This document shows, one piece after another, positions 43,175 through 51,656 of a DNA stretch of 64,000 bases. A model generated the notes under the pieces. That model ran no database searches and was not told where the DNA came from. It saw only the letters and a program-made list of their open reading frames with translations. The stretch lies in contig CAVTWY010000003.1 of the NCBI GenBank assembly GCA_963738575.1, positions 1-64,000 of the forward strand, given 5' to 3'. The DNA comes from CAVTWY01 sp963738575. Lineage in GTDB: Bacteria; Pseudomonadota; Gammaproteobacteria; Burkholderiales; Burkholderiaceae_C. Numbering within the stretch: position 1 is the stretch's first letter; every line of letters starts with the position of its first letter. The position numbers and the translations under genes are program-made.

Positions 43175-43756
43175 ATGGCGGGGCACGCTCGCTATACGGC
43201 GCTGCTCGACGCGTGCGTGCTGTTCCCGGTGGCGGTGTGCGACTCACTGATGAGTGTTGCTGCCACCGGCCTGTATGCGCCCAAGTGGACACAGCGTATC
43301 GAGGACGAATGGATGCGGTCTCTGGAGCAGAAAAGCGGACAGCCACTGGGCTCGTACAACGTCAGGCGAGATGCCATGCGCGACGCGGCGCCGGACTGGG
43401 AGGTGCCCGAGAAAGCATGGATGCGCATCGCACCATGCCTTCAGCTTCCCGATCCTGACGACGTGCATGTACTGGCTGCAGCCATCGCGGGCCACGCCGA
43501 CTGCATCGTCACCGCCAACCTGAAGGATTTTCCTGAGGATGCGCTCGCGCCGTTCGGTGTTCAGGTCATTCACCCGGACGAGTTTCTGATCGCGCAGATG
43601 GATTTGGACCCGTTGATCGTGCTCACCGCGTTCAAGGAGCAACGAGCCCGGCTCAAGAACCCGGCCTACACGCCATCGGCATTTGCCGATGCCCTTGAAC
43701 GCAACGCCTTGGTTCTGACCGCGCAACGATTGCGTGAGGCCGCACCGTTGATATGA
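43175..43756 (+). CDS. PIN-domain ribonuclease toxin
   Basis: PIN-domain protein of 193 aa. Acidic residues expected to bind Mg2+ are present: Asp in ARYTALLDACVLFP, Glu in QRIEDEWMRSL, Asp-Asp in LPDPDDVHVLAAAI and Asp in HADCIVTANLKDFP. PIN toxins cut RNA and are held in check by a neighbouring antitoxin, here encoded at 42624-43094. ATG 43175 directly follows a strong hairpin and has no free Shine-Dalgarno sequence, so translation may be low or regulated. Its stop overlaps the next gene by 4 bp (ATGA). The catalytic residues look intact. Confidence 0.88.
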   Translation: MAGHARYTALLDACVLFPVAVCDSLMSVAATGLYAPKWTQRIEDEWMRSLEQKSGQPLGSYNVRRDAMRDAAPDWEVPEKAWMRIAPCLQLPDPDDVHVLAAAIAGHADCIVTANLKDFPEDALAPFGVQVIHPDEFLIAQMDLDPLIVLTAFKEQRARLKNPAYTPSAFADALERNALVLTAQRLREAAPLI

Positions 43757-44214
43757 CCGCAATGCGCTACTGGTGGGTAAACCAAAACCAGACCTACCGC
43801 CATGAAGTGCGCGGCGGGCATCTCTGGTCGCCCAAGCGCAAGACCAATCTCGCAGCCAACCCGTTCAAGTTCGAACACGCCTGTCGAATCGCGGGGGTGA
43901 ACCGCGAAGAGCATCTGCGCGCGAGCCATTGCAAGCCGTGGCGCGACGCTTCAAACGAAGAACGGCTCGACGGCGAGAACGGCTTGTTTCTCACGCTAAG
44001 CGTCGACCACTTGTTTGACAGCGGATTCATCGCGTTCGAAGACACCAGCCAAGTCATCGTCTCGCCCGTGGCCCATCGCGAATCTCTTCTGTGCATGGGC
44101 ATCCAACCGGACAGTCCGCCAAAGGTGGGAATCTTCTCGTCGCGGCAGCGGCGCTTCTTGCAGTTCCATGGGGACAACGTGCTGCTCAAGCCAAGCTTTC
44201 TTGAGCACCTCTAG
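43753..44214 (+). CDS. HNH endonuclease-family protein, apparently internally deleted
   Basis: Protein of 153 aa overlapping the toxin stop by 4 bp. The C-terminal half carries an HNH nuclease core: HLRASHCKPWRDASNEERLDGENGLFL, then LSVDHLFDSGFIAFED. The N-terminus (MRYWWVNQNQTYRHEVRGGHLWSPKR) matches, from memory, the start of much longer (about 300 aa) HNH proteins in which an EVE-like domain of roughly 200 residues separates the two parts. Here the parts are joined after only about 36 residues, so this looks like an in-frame internal deletion. Nuclease activity may or may not survive. It could be a defence-gene remnant. Confidence 0.75.
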   Translation: MTAMRYWWVNQNQTYRHEVRGGHLWSPKRKTNLAANPFKFEHACRIAGVNREEHLRASHCKPWRDASNEERLDGENGLFLTLSVDHLFDSGFIAFEDTSQVIVSPVAHRESLLCMGIQPDSPPKVGIFSSRQRRFLQFHGDNVLLKPSFLEHL

Positions 44215-44704
44215 CTTGCACATCCGCTGCCCATGACGAAAGTTGAAACCGTGCGTGACGACGGTGGGACTTGTTGAGACGACTCGAATTCGACCGAGAC
44301 ATCGCGGGACACGAAGGCCACCAAATTTCTCTGCGGCGCGGCCCCCGGGGTCTCCCCACCGGTTTACGTTTGCTTGCCAAGGCCTTGGCGCATCGCTGCC
44401 TGCTGGGCGTGGTTGTGCGGTCGATCACACCGCCGCGCACGTGCATGCTTGGCGGGTGTGACATCGATCACTTTGTGTCAGGCCCCGCTCCGTCAGAGCG
44501 TCCCAACCGGGGCTTCGCGATGGGTCGATGGCTAACTAAAAAAAAGAGCGTCATCGAATGACCTTGCTCGGTGCAACATAACGTTAGCAACCGTGGCGTT
44601 GTGAAAAAGCGCACGTCAATTCACCTCGTGTCTTGGTGGCGTTGACCTACCATCAATTGGGAAAAACATTCCCACTGACAAAGTCGCAAACGCGCACGGC
44701 GTTG
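44215..44704. other. Intergenic stretch behind the accessory patch
   Basis: About 490 bp without a supported gene. Short open frames occur on both strands (for example 44271-44561) but have no recognisable domain and no convincing ribosome-binding site. It may hold a decayed gene or the far boundary of the accessory patch. No copy of the tRNA-Phe 3' end was seen. A Lys-rich AT tract (AACTAAAAAAAAGAGCG) lies near 44533. The glycosyltransferase frame is open from 44633, so part of this stretch may be its true 5' end. Confidence 0.4.
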
Positions 44705-45850
44705 ATGGACTTCAATGCGCACCCCCGTGATCAATGCACGCCCGCTGTCGCGGACAAAGGATTCAGTTTGACAACGCAGTGGTTGGTAGCTTCGCCCTAC
44801 ATACACGTACCGGACACCCCGTGGCTGATGCCGTTCGTGCCCCGCACCGGCAAACGCGACCCACAGTTTGCTGTGGTGCCCGCCACGTACCGTCACGATC
44901 GTTCGCGCAGTATCACCGGCGCGGGCGGCTGGGGCGATTACTTCAATCACGGACTGACGGCATGGCGTCAGGCCTCGCAGCGCAACGAGCCTGCGGGCAT
45001 CATCACGTGCTTTCCGCAGTTGGCCGCCGTGGTGGGGCTTCGAAACGCGTTGTCGAGGCGCCCGGTGCCCACCATCGCTTGGGTGTTCAACCTGGGCCAC
45101 ATGCCCGATGGTTTGAAGCGCAAAGTTGCGATGCGCGCCTTTCGCGAGATCAGTCTTTTTGCGGTCCACTCCACGCCCGAAATCAAAGCTTACAGCGACT
45201 GGCTGGAGATGCCGCGTGAGCGCTTTCGCTACGTCCCCTTGCAGCGACCCGCAGCCCAGCGTTTTGAGGGGTTGTCGGTTGGCGAGCCCTATGCCATTGC
45301 GCTGGGCTCTGCCAAGCGCGATTACGCGTCGGTACTGTTGGCCCTGGGGCGGCTCAAAATGCGTGCCATCGTGGTGGCCGCACCGCATGCGCTTGCAGGC
45401 CTCAACGTGCCGCCCAACGTGGAGGTCAAATCGGGGCTGACCGCAGAGGCATGCCTGCAATTGCTCCAAGGGGCCCGGGTGCACGTGCTGGCGCTGGCCA
45501 ACCGCACCACAGCCTCGGGTCAAGTCACGCTGCTTGACGCGATGGCCTATGGCATCGCGTCGGTGGTGACGGCCTGCCCTGGCACGGTGGACTATGCGAC
45601 CGACGACGAAGATGCCCTGGTGGTTGAGGCGGGCGATCCGGACGCGCTAACGCATGCTATCCAACGACTTTGGGAAGACGACACGTTGCGCCAGCGGCTT
45701 GGCAACCGCGCGTTGCAGCGCCAGTTGCAGGAACACTCCGATCAAATGGCAGGGCGGCATTTGCGCAACGCCATCGATGCTGTTTCGCGCAGCACCCCAG
45801 GGTTTGGTGGGGCTGACACGTTGGTTCCCGATTCTGCGTTTCAGCCGTAA
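44705..45850 (+). CDS. Family 4-like glycosyltransferase
   Basis: GT-B type glycosyltransferase of about 381 aa. The C-terminal donor-binding half carries IALGSAKRDYASVLLAL, then LTAEACLQLLQGARVHVLALANRTTASGQVTLLDAMAYGIASVVT. This is the E-x7-E-like nucleotide-sugar region in which Ser-Gly-Gln-Val-Thr and LLDAMAYG replace the more common pattern. The N-terminal half has WLVASPYIHVPDTPWLMPF and AWVFNLGH. Donor and acceptor are unknown; cell-surface polysaccharide is the usual target. The start is uncertain: ATG 44705 is used, but TTG 44633 and GTG 44636 are in frame and none has a clear Shine-Dalgarno sequence. A terminator follows. Confidence 0.78.
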   Translation: MDFNAHPRDQCTPAVADKGFSLTTQWLVASPYIHVPDTPWLMPFVPRTGKRDPQFAVVPATYRHDRSRSITGAGGWGDYFNHGLTAWRQASQRNEPAGIITCFPQLAAVVGLRNALSRRPVPTIAWVFNLGHMPDGLKRKVAMRAFREISLFAVHSTPEIKAYSDWLEMPRERFRYVPLQRPAAQRFEGLSVGEPYAIALGSAKRDYASVLLALGRLKMRAIVVAAPHALAGLNVPPNVEVKSGLTAEACLQLLQGARVHVLALANRTTASGQVTLLDAMAYGIASVVTACPGTVDYATDDEDALVVEAGDPDALTHAIQRLWEDDTLRQRLGNRALQRQLQEHSDQMAGRHLRNAIDAVSRSTPGFGGADTLVPDSAFQP

Positions 45851-45856
45851 GTATTG

Positions 45857-45890
45857 ACGCACCCTTCGGTCTTGCGGAGGGTGCGTTGTT
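45857..45890 (+). terminator. Rho-independent terminator after the glycosyltransferase
   Basis: ACGCACCCT (45857-45865) pairs with AGGGTGCGT (45878-45886), loop of 12 nt, followed by TGTT. The T tract is short, so it may be moderate in strength. Confidence 0.7.
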
Positions 45891-45920
45891 TGCCCGTCGC
45901 CACAGGGCGCCAAGCGTGCC

Positions 45921-47138
45921 ATGTCATCATGCGCCGAGATAGCACTGACACCTGCCTCCATGAAAGCAAATACCCCCCCCCAAGGCATCGTCGCGCTCGA
46001 CGTTTTTAGAGGCCTGGCCGCTTGCTTGATGGTGTTGAACCATGCCGGTTTTGCGTGGTTGTCAATCGATGATGCAACCACGGGGTGGGCTGGTGCCGTG
46101 GTGTTTTTGGGCGGCTTTGCGCCCGTGCTGTTTTTCTTTGCCACGGGTGCTGGCATGGGGCTCTCGACGGGTCGACTTAAACGCCCAGGCGGGTTGAAGG
46201 ATTTGCTTTGGAAGGCGGGCCTGTTGGTGGTGGCCGACCAGCTCTTGTTTTTGCGCAACGGACAGTTGTTAGGACTCGATTTTTTTGGTTTTATCGCTTT
46301 GTCGATGGTGGTGGTGTCGCTGGTTGACGCCACGCGGCACCCGGTGCGCAACGCGTTGGTTCTGGCAGGTTTGGTGTTGATGGCGCGTTATGGGGTGGTG
46401 CCGCTTTTCAAGAGCTCGCTGCCCGACAACCCTTGGGTTGTCTTCTTGCTGGGCTCCAAAGTGTTGGCCAACGTGTCGTACCCAATGGCGCCCTGGATTG
46501 TGTATCCGCTGCTGGCTTATGCCTTGGCGCGTTTGGGCTGGTTTCCGCAGCTGGCGGCCAGCGAGGCATCAAGCCCGAACAAGCGAACCGGGTTGTTGGT
46601 GATGGGGGGAGCCTTGTTGTTAGGGGCTTCGTTGGTGCTGTTTTTGCGCGGTGCCGATTTTTACCGCTGGGGCATGATGAATGCGGCGTTCTTCGTGGCG
46701 ACCGTGGGGGTGATTGCTTGGTTTGTGGTGGCCTGCGAGGCCCTTTCGGTGCGCAGCCCCCGCGTCGCCAATGCTGTGGCCTTGCGTGGGGTGGCGGCCT
46801 TCCTGGTGGTGCCCGTGCACTACGCCATGGTTCAAGGCGCTGCGGGGTTGGGGGCTGTCCCGTGGTCGACGGGTTTGTTTGCGGTTGCGGGCGTCGCCGC
46901 AGTCGTCATGTCATTTGCTCTGTCCCGTTGGCTTGCGCAGGGCATTGCGCGCTTGCCACCGGGGTCTTTGGCCACGCTGGTGGTGCTGCTTGTGGGCGTG
47001 GTGGCGCTAACCGTTTGGCTTGCAGGCGGCCACGCGACGCCTGCCTTTGGGGTCGCCACGGCAGGGCAAGTGCTGGCAGCAGCATTGCTCAACATGAGGG
47101 TCATGCGCAAGCAAACACCCTCGTTGGCGCCCCATTGA
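45921..47138 (+). CDS. Integral membrane acyltransferase-like protein (HGSNAT/DUF1624-like)
   Basis: Polytopic membrane protein of 405 aa with about ten hydrophobic helices. The N-terminal signature IVALDVFRGLAACLMVLNHAGF matches the heparan-alpha-glucosaminide N-acetyltransferase catalytic family and related acyltransferases (Asp-x-x-Arg-Gly followed by a His in the first helix). Such enzymes move acyl groups across the membrane onto sugars. Pairing with a glycosyltransferase just upstream suggests modification of a surface glycan; this is inferred from context. An alternative start is ATG 45960 (MKANTPPQGIV), closer to the conserved part. Confidence 0.72.
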   Translation: MSSCAEIALTPASMKANTPPQGIVALDVFRGLAACLMVLNHAGFAWLSIDDATTGWAGAVVFLGGFAPVLFFFATGAGMGLSTGRLKRPGGLKDLLWKAGLLVVADQLLFLRNGQLLGLDFFGFIALSMVVVSLVDATRHPVRNALVLAGLVLMARYGVVPLFKSSLPDNPWVVFLLGSKVLANVSYPMAPWIVYPLLAYALARLGWFPQLAASEASSPNKRTGLLVMGGALLLGASLVLFLRGADFYRWGMMNAAFFVATVGVIAWFVVACEALSVRSPRVANAVALRGVAAFLVVPVHYAMVQGAAGLGAVPWSTGLFAVAGVAAVVMSFALSRWLAQGIARLPPGSLATLVVLLVGVVALTVWLAGGHATPAFGVATAGQVLAAALLNMRVMRKQTPSLAPH

Positions 47139-47149
47139 CCCGCCCCGGG

Positions 47150-48034
47150 TCAGGTCGCCGCTGACATGCGTCGAAGCTTGTCTCGAACCTTGAAAAACAG
47201 GCGTGACAGCTTCGGAGGCAACCAATCTTTGAGGTTTTCGTCGGCCCGAAACTTGCGTGCCTCGCGGTGAACAGCGGCGTCGTCGGTCGGGCGCGCGTAA
47301 TACATCGTGCTGTTGTTGGGCACTTCTTTGTAAACGTTTTTGGAGCCGGTGTAGTAGTAGAGCGCAATGGAGCGCCGCTTCACGTGTTCTGGCGTGTTGA
47401 GGGCGTCAGGGTGGCCGTGGAAGCTGTCGGCATCGGTGCTGAACACCACGCATCGATTGAGCAACGGCAGCACCTGCGACTCGCATTTGGTCATCGCCTT
47501 GTCCCAGAGCTCCAGCTTGCCGCCCCAGGCTTCGTCCCAATCTGGGTTGAGGTAAATAAGCAGGTTCAGGCGTCGCTCGAGGTGAAGCGTTTCGTTGATG
47601 CGGAAGTCGGCATGCACGCCCAGCAGGCCACCACGAGAGATCTCGTGAAAGCCACCGCCTTCAAAGTACGGATCAGGGATCAAGCCTTTGATGCCGGTGA
47701 GACCCTCCAAAAACTGCAGCACAGGCTGCGAGTTCAAGAAGCTGAACAACGCTTGGGCTTCTTTGTTGCAGTCGTAGGGCAGGATCTGGCGTTTGTGGTG
47801 ACCGCCATAGTTGATGTTGAAAACGCGATCAGATTTCAGCGCTTCGGCAGGGAAGTTTTTGAGCGCCACGTCAAGCACTTCTTGAGGCAAGAAGTTGTCC
47901 AACACGATGTGCGAAAACGGGGCCGCGTTGGCGTAATCGTCGGCCAGCATGGCACCGGTTGCCTGGGCTTCTTTGGCGTCCATGCGAAAGCCATCATTCA
48001 ACGCGACGGGCAGGGTGAGTTCGTGCAGATTCAT
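47150..48034 (-). CDS. 2-oxoglutarate/Fe(II)-dependent oxygenase (prolyl-4-hydroxylase-like)
   Basis: Oxygenase of 294 aa with the iron-binding facial triad: His141 and Asp143 in LLGVHADFRIN and a distal His near 208 in DSFHGHPDAL. The 2-oxoglutarate-binding Arg is near residue 221 (VKRRSIALYYYTG). Surrounding residues (RRLNLLIYLNPDWDEAWGGKLELWD) match the P4Hc/2OG-FeII_Oxy_3 group. Such enzymes hydroxylate proteins or small molecules, and some are tied to glycan or cell-envelope clusters. It converges with the acyltransferase gene (11 nt between stops). Substrate not assigned. Confidence 0.87.
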   Translation of the reverse strand: MNLHELTLPVALNDGFRMDAKEAQATGAMLADDYANAAPFSHIVLDNFLPQEVLDVALKNFPAEALKSDRVFNINYGGHHKRQILPYDCNKEAQALFSFLNSQPVLQFLEGLTGIKGLIPDPYFEGGGFHEISRGGLLGVHADFRINETLHLERRLNLLIYLNPDWDEAWGGKLELWDKAMTKCESQVLPLLNRCVVFSTDADSFHGHPDALNTPEHVKRRSIALYYYTGSKNVYKEVPNNSTMYYARPTDDAAVHREARKFRADENLKDWLPPKLSRLFFKVRDKLRRMSAAT

Positions 48035-48227
48035 GGGCGTGCTTGCGAGGTGATTGGTCGGTACCCAGAGAGGTTAGCGCGTGCGACGTGGTTGGTGCCA
48101 CACCCACACCGAACTGCGGGGGCCGGTAAGCGTGCGAATTTTCGCAGGTTTGCTGCAAAGCAACACTGAGGGCAGCGAGGCCCCAGGCCACGGGTGGCCC
48201 GCGCACCCGCCATGCGCACGCGGCGCC

Positions 48228-48653
48228 CTACCGAAATGACTGCAAGTGGATGCTTGTTTCAGTGCTCTGAATGCCCTTGAGAAGGCGGATGCGCTCAAGC
48301 ACTTGGGAAAGCTGTGCCATGGAGTCCGCCCGCAATTCGGCCAGCAAATCCCAGCGGCCATTGGTGTCGTGCAGCGCCGCCACCCCAGGCTCACCCATCA
48401 GGTTGGCGATCACCGCACGGGTCTGGTTGCCCTCCACCAAGATGCTCATCCACGCCCGGATGTTGTCATGCACCACATCGGGCTTGAGCTTGACGGTGTA
48501 GCCAACGATCACACCGTTGTCGGCGAGCTTTTGCATGCGGTTGACGACGGTTCCACGCGACACGCCAAGCTTTTTGGCCAGCGTGGCCACCGCAGCGCGG
48601 GCATCTTGGCGCAGCAGGGCGATCAGGCTGTGGTCGAGTTGATCGATGTTCAT
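48228..48653 (-). CDS. Lrp/AsnC-family transcriptional regulator
   Basis: Lrp-type regulator of 141 aa. The N-terminal helix-turn-helix is DHSLIALLRQDARAAVATLAKKLGVSRGTVVNRMQKL, and a C-terminal RAM ligand-binding domain follows (IRAWMSILVEGNQ ... VAALHDTNGRWDLLAEL). ATG 48653 is chosen as MNIDQLDHSLI is the canonical start. It is divergent from an ornithine cyclodeaminase gene, and the space between them carries direct repeats (48660-48706). It probably controls that gene in response to an amino acid; this is inference from arrangement. Confidence 0.9.
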   Translation of the reverse strand: MNIDQLDHSLIALLRQDARAAVATLAKKLGVSRGTVVNRMQKLADNGVIVGYTVKLKPDVVHDNIRAWMSILVEGNQTRAVIANLMGEPGVAALHDTNGRWDLLAELRADSMAQLSQVLERIRLLKGIQSTETSIHLQSFR

Positions 48654-48659
48654 ATTGCA

Positions 48660-48706
48660 AACTGTATGTGCCAAAACGTCAGAGGATATAACTTTATGTG
48701 GCAAAA
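48660..48706. promoter_or_regulatory. Direct repeats in the divergent lrp-type/ornithine cyclodeaminase region
   Basis: AACTGTATGTGCCAAAA (48660-48676) and AACTTTATGTGGCAAAA (48690-48706) match at 15 of 17 positions and start exactly 30 bp apart, close to three helical turns. A degenerate inverted third piece (TTGGCATTTTAA) follows at about 48708. Spaced, phased sites are typical of Lrp-family binding. The first repeat sits 6 nt before the regulator's own start codon, suggesting autoregulation. Confidence 0.55.
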
Positions 48707-48796
48707 GTTGGCATTTTAATTGTCTTGGACAAAGGCCAAACTGAAGTGGTCAGCAGTGACGCCGTTCAGGACACCCAAACCCAAAAGAGGGACCGC

Positions 48797-49903
48797 ATGA
48801 AAACATCGCAGCAAGACGCCACCACCCTGTACTTGAGCGCACCCGATGTGGTGCGACTGGTGCGGTGTGTGGGCTTGTCAACATGCCTGTCAGGGGTTGC
48901 CCATCGCATTCAAGAAGCCTTTGTCCGTTGGCCCGACTTTGACAAAAGCGCCCGCGTGGCCAGCCACTCGGGTGTTGGCGTGATCGAGTTGATGCCCATC
49001 GCCGACCAAGACGTTTATGCCTTCAAGTACGTCAACGGCCACCCGAAAAACACGGCCCATGGCCTGCCGACGGTGATGGCCTTTGGCATGTTGGCCGACG
49101 TTGCCACGGGTCGGCCGACGTTGTTGGCTGAACTGACGCTGATGACGGCCATTCGCACCGCGGCCATGTCGGCGCTGGCCGCCAAAACCCTGGCGCGCCC
49201 TGGCAGCCATGTGATGGCCATCGTTGGCAATGGCGCGCAGAGTGAGTTTCAGGCGCTTGCGTTTCGCGACCTGGTGGGGGTGAACACTCTGCGGCTGTTT
49301 GACGTCGACGCTGAGGCCACGCGCAAATTGCAGCGCAACTTGATGGGCTCGGGGCTGACGGTGGTGGCATGCAGCAGCACGCGCGAGGCGCTGCAAGGCG
49401 CTGACATCGTCACCACGATCACCGCCGACAAAACCAACGCCACCATCATCGGTGCCGACATGCTTGCACCGGGCATGCATCTCAATGCAGTGGGGGGTGA
49501 CTGCCCTGGCAAGACCGAGCTTCATCCCGACGTTTTGCGCGGCGCGTCGGTGTTCGTGGAATTTGAGCCCCAGACACGCCTGGAAGGTGATTTGCAGCAA
49601 ATGCCTGTGGACTTCCCGGTAACCGAGCTTTGGCGTGTGCTGGCGGGTTTGGCGTCAGGGCGGCGCAACGACCACGAAGTGACCGTGTTTGACTCGGTTG
49701 GGTTTGCACTCGAGGATTACGCGGCGCTGCGATTCATGCAGGACGAAGCCCGGCGCTTGGGTTGCGGCCAAACGTTGCAACTGGTGCCGGCGATGGCAAA
49801 CCCCAAGAACCTGTTTGGCACGCTGGGCCTGGGTGGCAGTGCGACGCGCGATGCGTCGGCACCTGCCGTGCCCATGACGTGGGACCTCACCGGCATCGCC
49901 TGA
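48797..49903 (+). CDS. Ornithine cyclodeaminase family protein
   Basis: Protein of 368 aa in the ornithine cyclodeaminase/mu-crystallin family, which uses NAD(H). Typical enzymes turn ornithine to proline and ammonia; others reduce imino acids. The Rossmann motif is HVMAIVGNGAQSEFQALAF. Upstream is YAFKYVNGHPKNTAHGLPTVMAFG with residues that contact substrate, and downstream GMHLNAVGGDCPGKTELHPDVL. ATG 48797 has AGAGGG upstream; a longer open frame back to 48698 crosses the regulatory repeats. The divergent Lrp-type regulator supports an amino-acid catabolic role. Exact substrate is inferred. Confidence 0.9.
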   Translation: MKTSQQDATTLYLSAPDVVRLVRCVGLSTCLSGVAHRIQEAFVRWPDFDKSARVASHSGVGVIELMPIADQDVYAFKYVNGHPKNTAHGLPTVMAFGMLADVATGRPTLLAELTLMTAIRTAAMSALAAKTLARPGSHVMAIVGNGAQSEFQALAFRDLVGVNTLRLFDVDAEATRKLQRNLMGSGLTVVACSSTREALQGADIVTTITADKTNATIIGADMLAPGMHLNAVGGDCPGKTELHPDVLRGASVFVEFEPQTRLEGDLQQMPVDFPVTELWRVLAGLASGRRNDHEVTVFDSVGFALEDYAALRFMQDEARRLGCGQTLQLVPAMANPKNLFGTLGLGGSATRDASAPAVPMTWDLTGIA

Positions 49904-49916
49904 TGCACACCATGAA

Positions 49917-49948
49917 AAACGCCGGGGGTCGCAAGACGCCCGGCGTTT
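49917..49948. terminator. Bidirectional terminator-like hairpin after ornithine cyclodeaminase
   Basis: AAACGCCGGG (49917-49926) pairs perfectly over 10 bp with CCCGGCGTTT (49939-49948). It lies between convergent genes ending at 49903 and 49986. The A/T ends are short (3-5 nt), so strength is moderate. Confidence 0.75.
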
Positions 49949-49985
49949 GGCAAGGGGTGCTGCGCCAGTGGTGGCGCAGCCTTGC

Positions 49986-50975
49986 TTAGTTGCGCTGCTG
50001 GATGCCGGCAATGCGCCAGGCGTTGCCGCCGTCACGCGCTTTGCTCAGGTGCCACACCTCGTCAAACGACTCGGCAGGGCCATCGGCTTGCTCGCGGATC
50101 ACCCCCACGTAGCGCACGCTGACGATTTGCGTGTCACCTTCTTCAGCGAAATCGATCACCGTCGGGTTGACCGACACCACGTCGGTGGTTTGTGCCGCAT
50201 CACCGCGGTCCATCAAGTCGGTGCGCAGCTCGGCAAACATCTCGGGGGTTGTGAACGCACGCAAGTCGTCGAGGTTGCGCGCATCGTTGGCCGCTTGCAT
50301 GCGGATGAAGACCGTTTTGGCAATCCGCTCAAAAGCTGCGGTGTCAAAGTCTGCGGGCAGGAAACGTTGGCCGTCGGCCGCTGCAGCTTCAGCGGCGCGG
50401 CCTTGCACGGGCATGGCGGGCGACAAGGCCGAGCCGATTTCAACCTTGGTGGTGTCGGACGTGCGAGCCGTCACGGGCGAGAACGGGTTGACACCCGTTT
50501 TACCCATGGCGCCTGCTGCGCCGGCGCCAGCACCCGCCATGGCCAACGACGAGCCAGCACCTTGCTTGCGGCGGCTCATGAACCAGCGCAGCAAGCCAAA
50601 GGCCACCATGCCGATAAGCAGCATCATCATGACGCTGGCAAAACCTTCACCCATGCCCAAGTGGCTGAACAAAGCGGCCAGCCCCAAGCCGGCGGCCAAA
50701 CCCATCAGGGGGCCCGTCCAGTTGCGGCGTGCGGCGGCGGCTGGTGCGGCTGCGGCGGCCGCTGCGCCAGGCGCTGCTGCTGCAGCACCGGGTGCTGCGT
50801 TGGGTGTTGCTTCTTGTGCAGGCGCCTTTTGCACAGGTTTGTCGGGCGCTTGGCGCTGCGTGCCCGACGAGCGCGAGCCGCCCAAGCGCTTGGCTTCGGC
50901 GTCAAACGGTGTGGCCGAAAGGGCAACCCCCACCATCAAAGCCGCCATCAAACCAACTTTAAAGCCCAATTTCAT
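49986..50975 (-). CDS. Tim44-like domain membrane protein
   Basis: Protein of 329 aa. A signal segment (VGLMAALMVGVALSATPFDAEA) precedes a low-complexity Ala/Pro/Gln region (about 35-85). Two transmembrane segments follow (about 90-105 and 112-130; GFASVMMMLLIGMVAFGLLRWF). The soluble C-terminal domain of about 150 residues (AFERIAKTVFIRMQAANDARNLDDLRAFTTPEMFAEL ... DEVWHLSKARDGGNAWRIAGIQQ) matches the Tim44-like fold of the bacterial family. Bacterial members are of uncertain role, possibly binding membrane or protein partners. It stands alone between a terminator hairpin and a 195-nt gap. Confidence 0.87.
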   Translation of the reverse strand: MKLGFKVGLMAALMVGVALSATPFDAEAKRLGGSRSSGTQRQAPDKPVQKAPAQEATPNAAPGAAAAAPGAAAAAAAPAAAARRNWTGPLMGLAAGLGLAALFSHLGMGEGFASVMMMLLIGMVAFGLLRWFMSRRKQGAGSSLAMAGAGAGAAGAMGKTGVNPFSPVTARTSDTTKVEIGSALSPAMPVQGRAAEAAAADGQRFLPADFDTAAFERIAKTVFIRMQAANDARNLDDLRAFTTPEMFAELRTDLMDRGDAAQTTDVVSVNPTVIDFAEEGDTQIVSVRYVGVIREQADGPAESFDEVWHLSKARDGGNAWRIAGIQQRN

Positions 50976-51170
50976 CGTCGCCTCCTAGTGCGTGTCAGTG
51001 GCCAGGAACATGCGGCCAGAGTGGCGCCGTTCAAGGGCAATAGTCTGGCATCCTATCCAAATTGGCGATTCCCGGCAAAACGACCCTACCCAATGCGTGG
51101 CATTGGGACGAATAGGGGTTCCGCATGGCGCATGGAAACCGCCGTAGACAACGGCTAAAAAGGGGTTGGC

Positions 51171-51656
51171 GTGACGCAAGAGACTTGGTGGTGGATGTTG
51201 AGCGCGGCGTTGATCCTGGTGGGCTTGGTCGGCACCGTCATGCCGGCATTGCCCGGCGCGGTGTTCGTGTTAGCCGGCATCGTGCTGGCCGCTTGGATCC
51301 AAGACTTTCAACAAATCACGTGGTGGGCGGTGGGGGCTTGCATCATGCTTACCGTGCTGTCGTTCATCCTTGACTACGCCGCAGGCATCATGGGCGCACG
51401 CAGGGTCAACGCCAGCAAAGACGCGGTCATTGGCGCCGCCGTGGGCACAGTGGTTGGGTTGGCGATGGGCTTTGTCGGGGTGCTTTTCATGCCCCTGGTG
51501 GGTGCAGCCGTGGGGGAGTACATCGCCCGCAAAGATCAAAAAAACGCCGTCAAAGTGGGCGTTGCCACCTGGCTGGGCACGATGGTGGGTTTGGTGGCCA
51601 AGGTGGTGATTGCCTTCATCATGCTGGGCATCTTTTTGGTGGCCCTGATTTTTTAG
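51171..51656 (+). CDS. DUF456 family small membrane protein
   Basis: Membrane protein of 161 aa from GTG 51171. The hydrophobic helices lie at about residues 7-40, 45-70, 85-115 and 135-161. The start MTQETWWWMLSAALILVGLVGTVMPALPGAVFVLAG and the glycine-rich GAAVGTVVGLAMGFVGVLFMPLVGAAVGEYIA match DUF456. Glycine-zipper repeats like these support close helix packing in the membrane. No biochemical role is known. It converges on the NTF2-like gene 46 nt away. Confidence 0.86.
   Translation: MTQETWWWMLSAALILVGLVGTVMPALPGAVFVLAGIVLAAWIQDFQQITWWAVGACIMLTVLSFILDYAAGIMGARRVNASKDAVIGAAVGTVVGLAMGFVGVLFMPLVGAAVGEYIARKDQKNAVKVGVATWLGTMVGLVAKVVIAFIMLGIFLVALIF

Noticed and set aside
44271..44561. 96-residue open frame behind the HNH gene
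   Set aside because: No ribosome-binding site, no recognisable domain and overlapping open frames of equal quality on the other strand.
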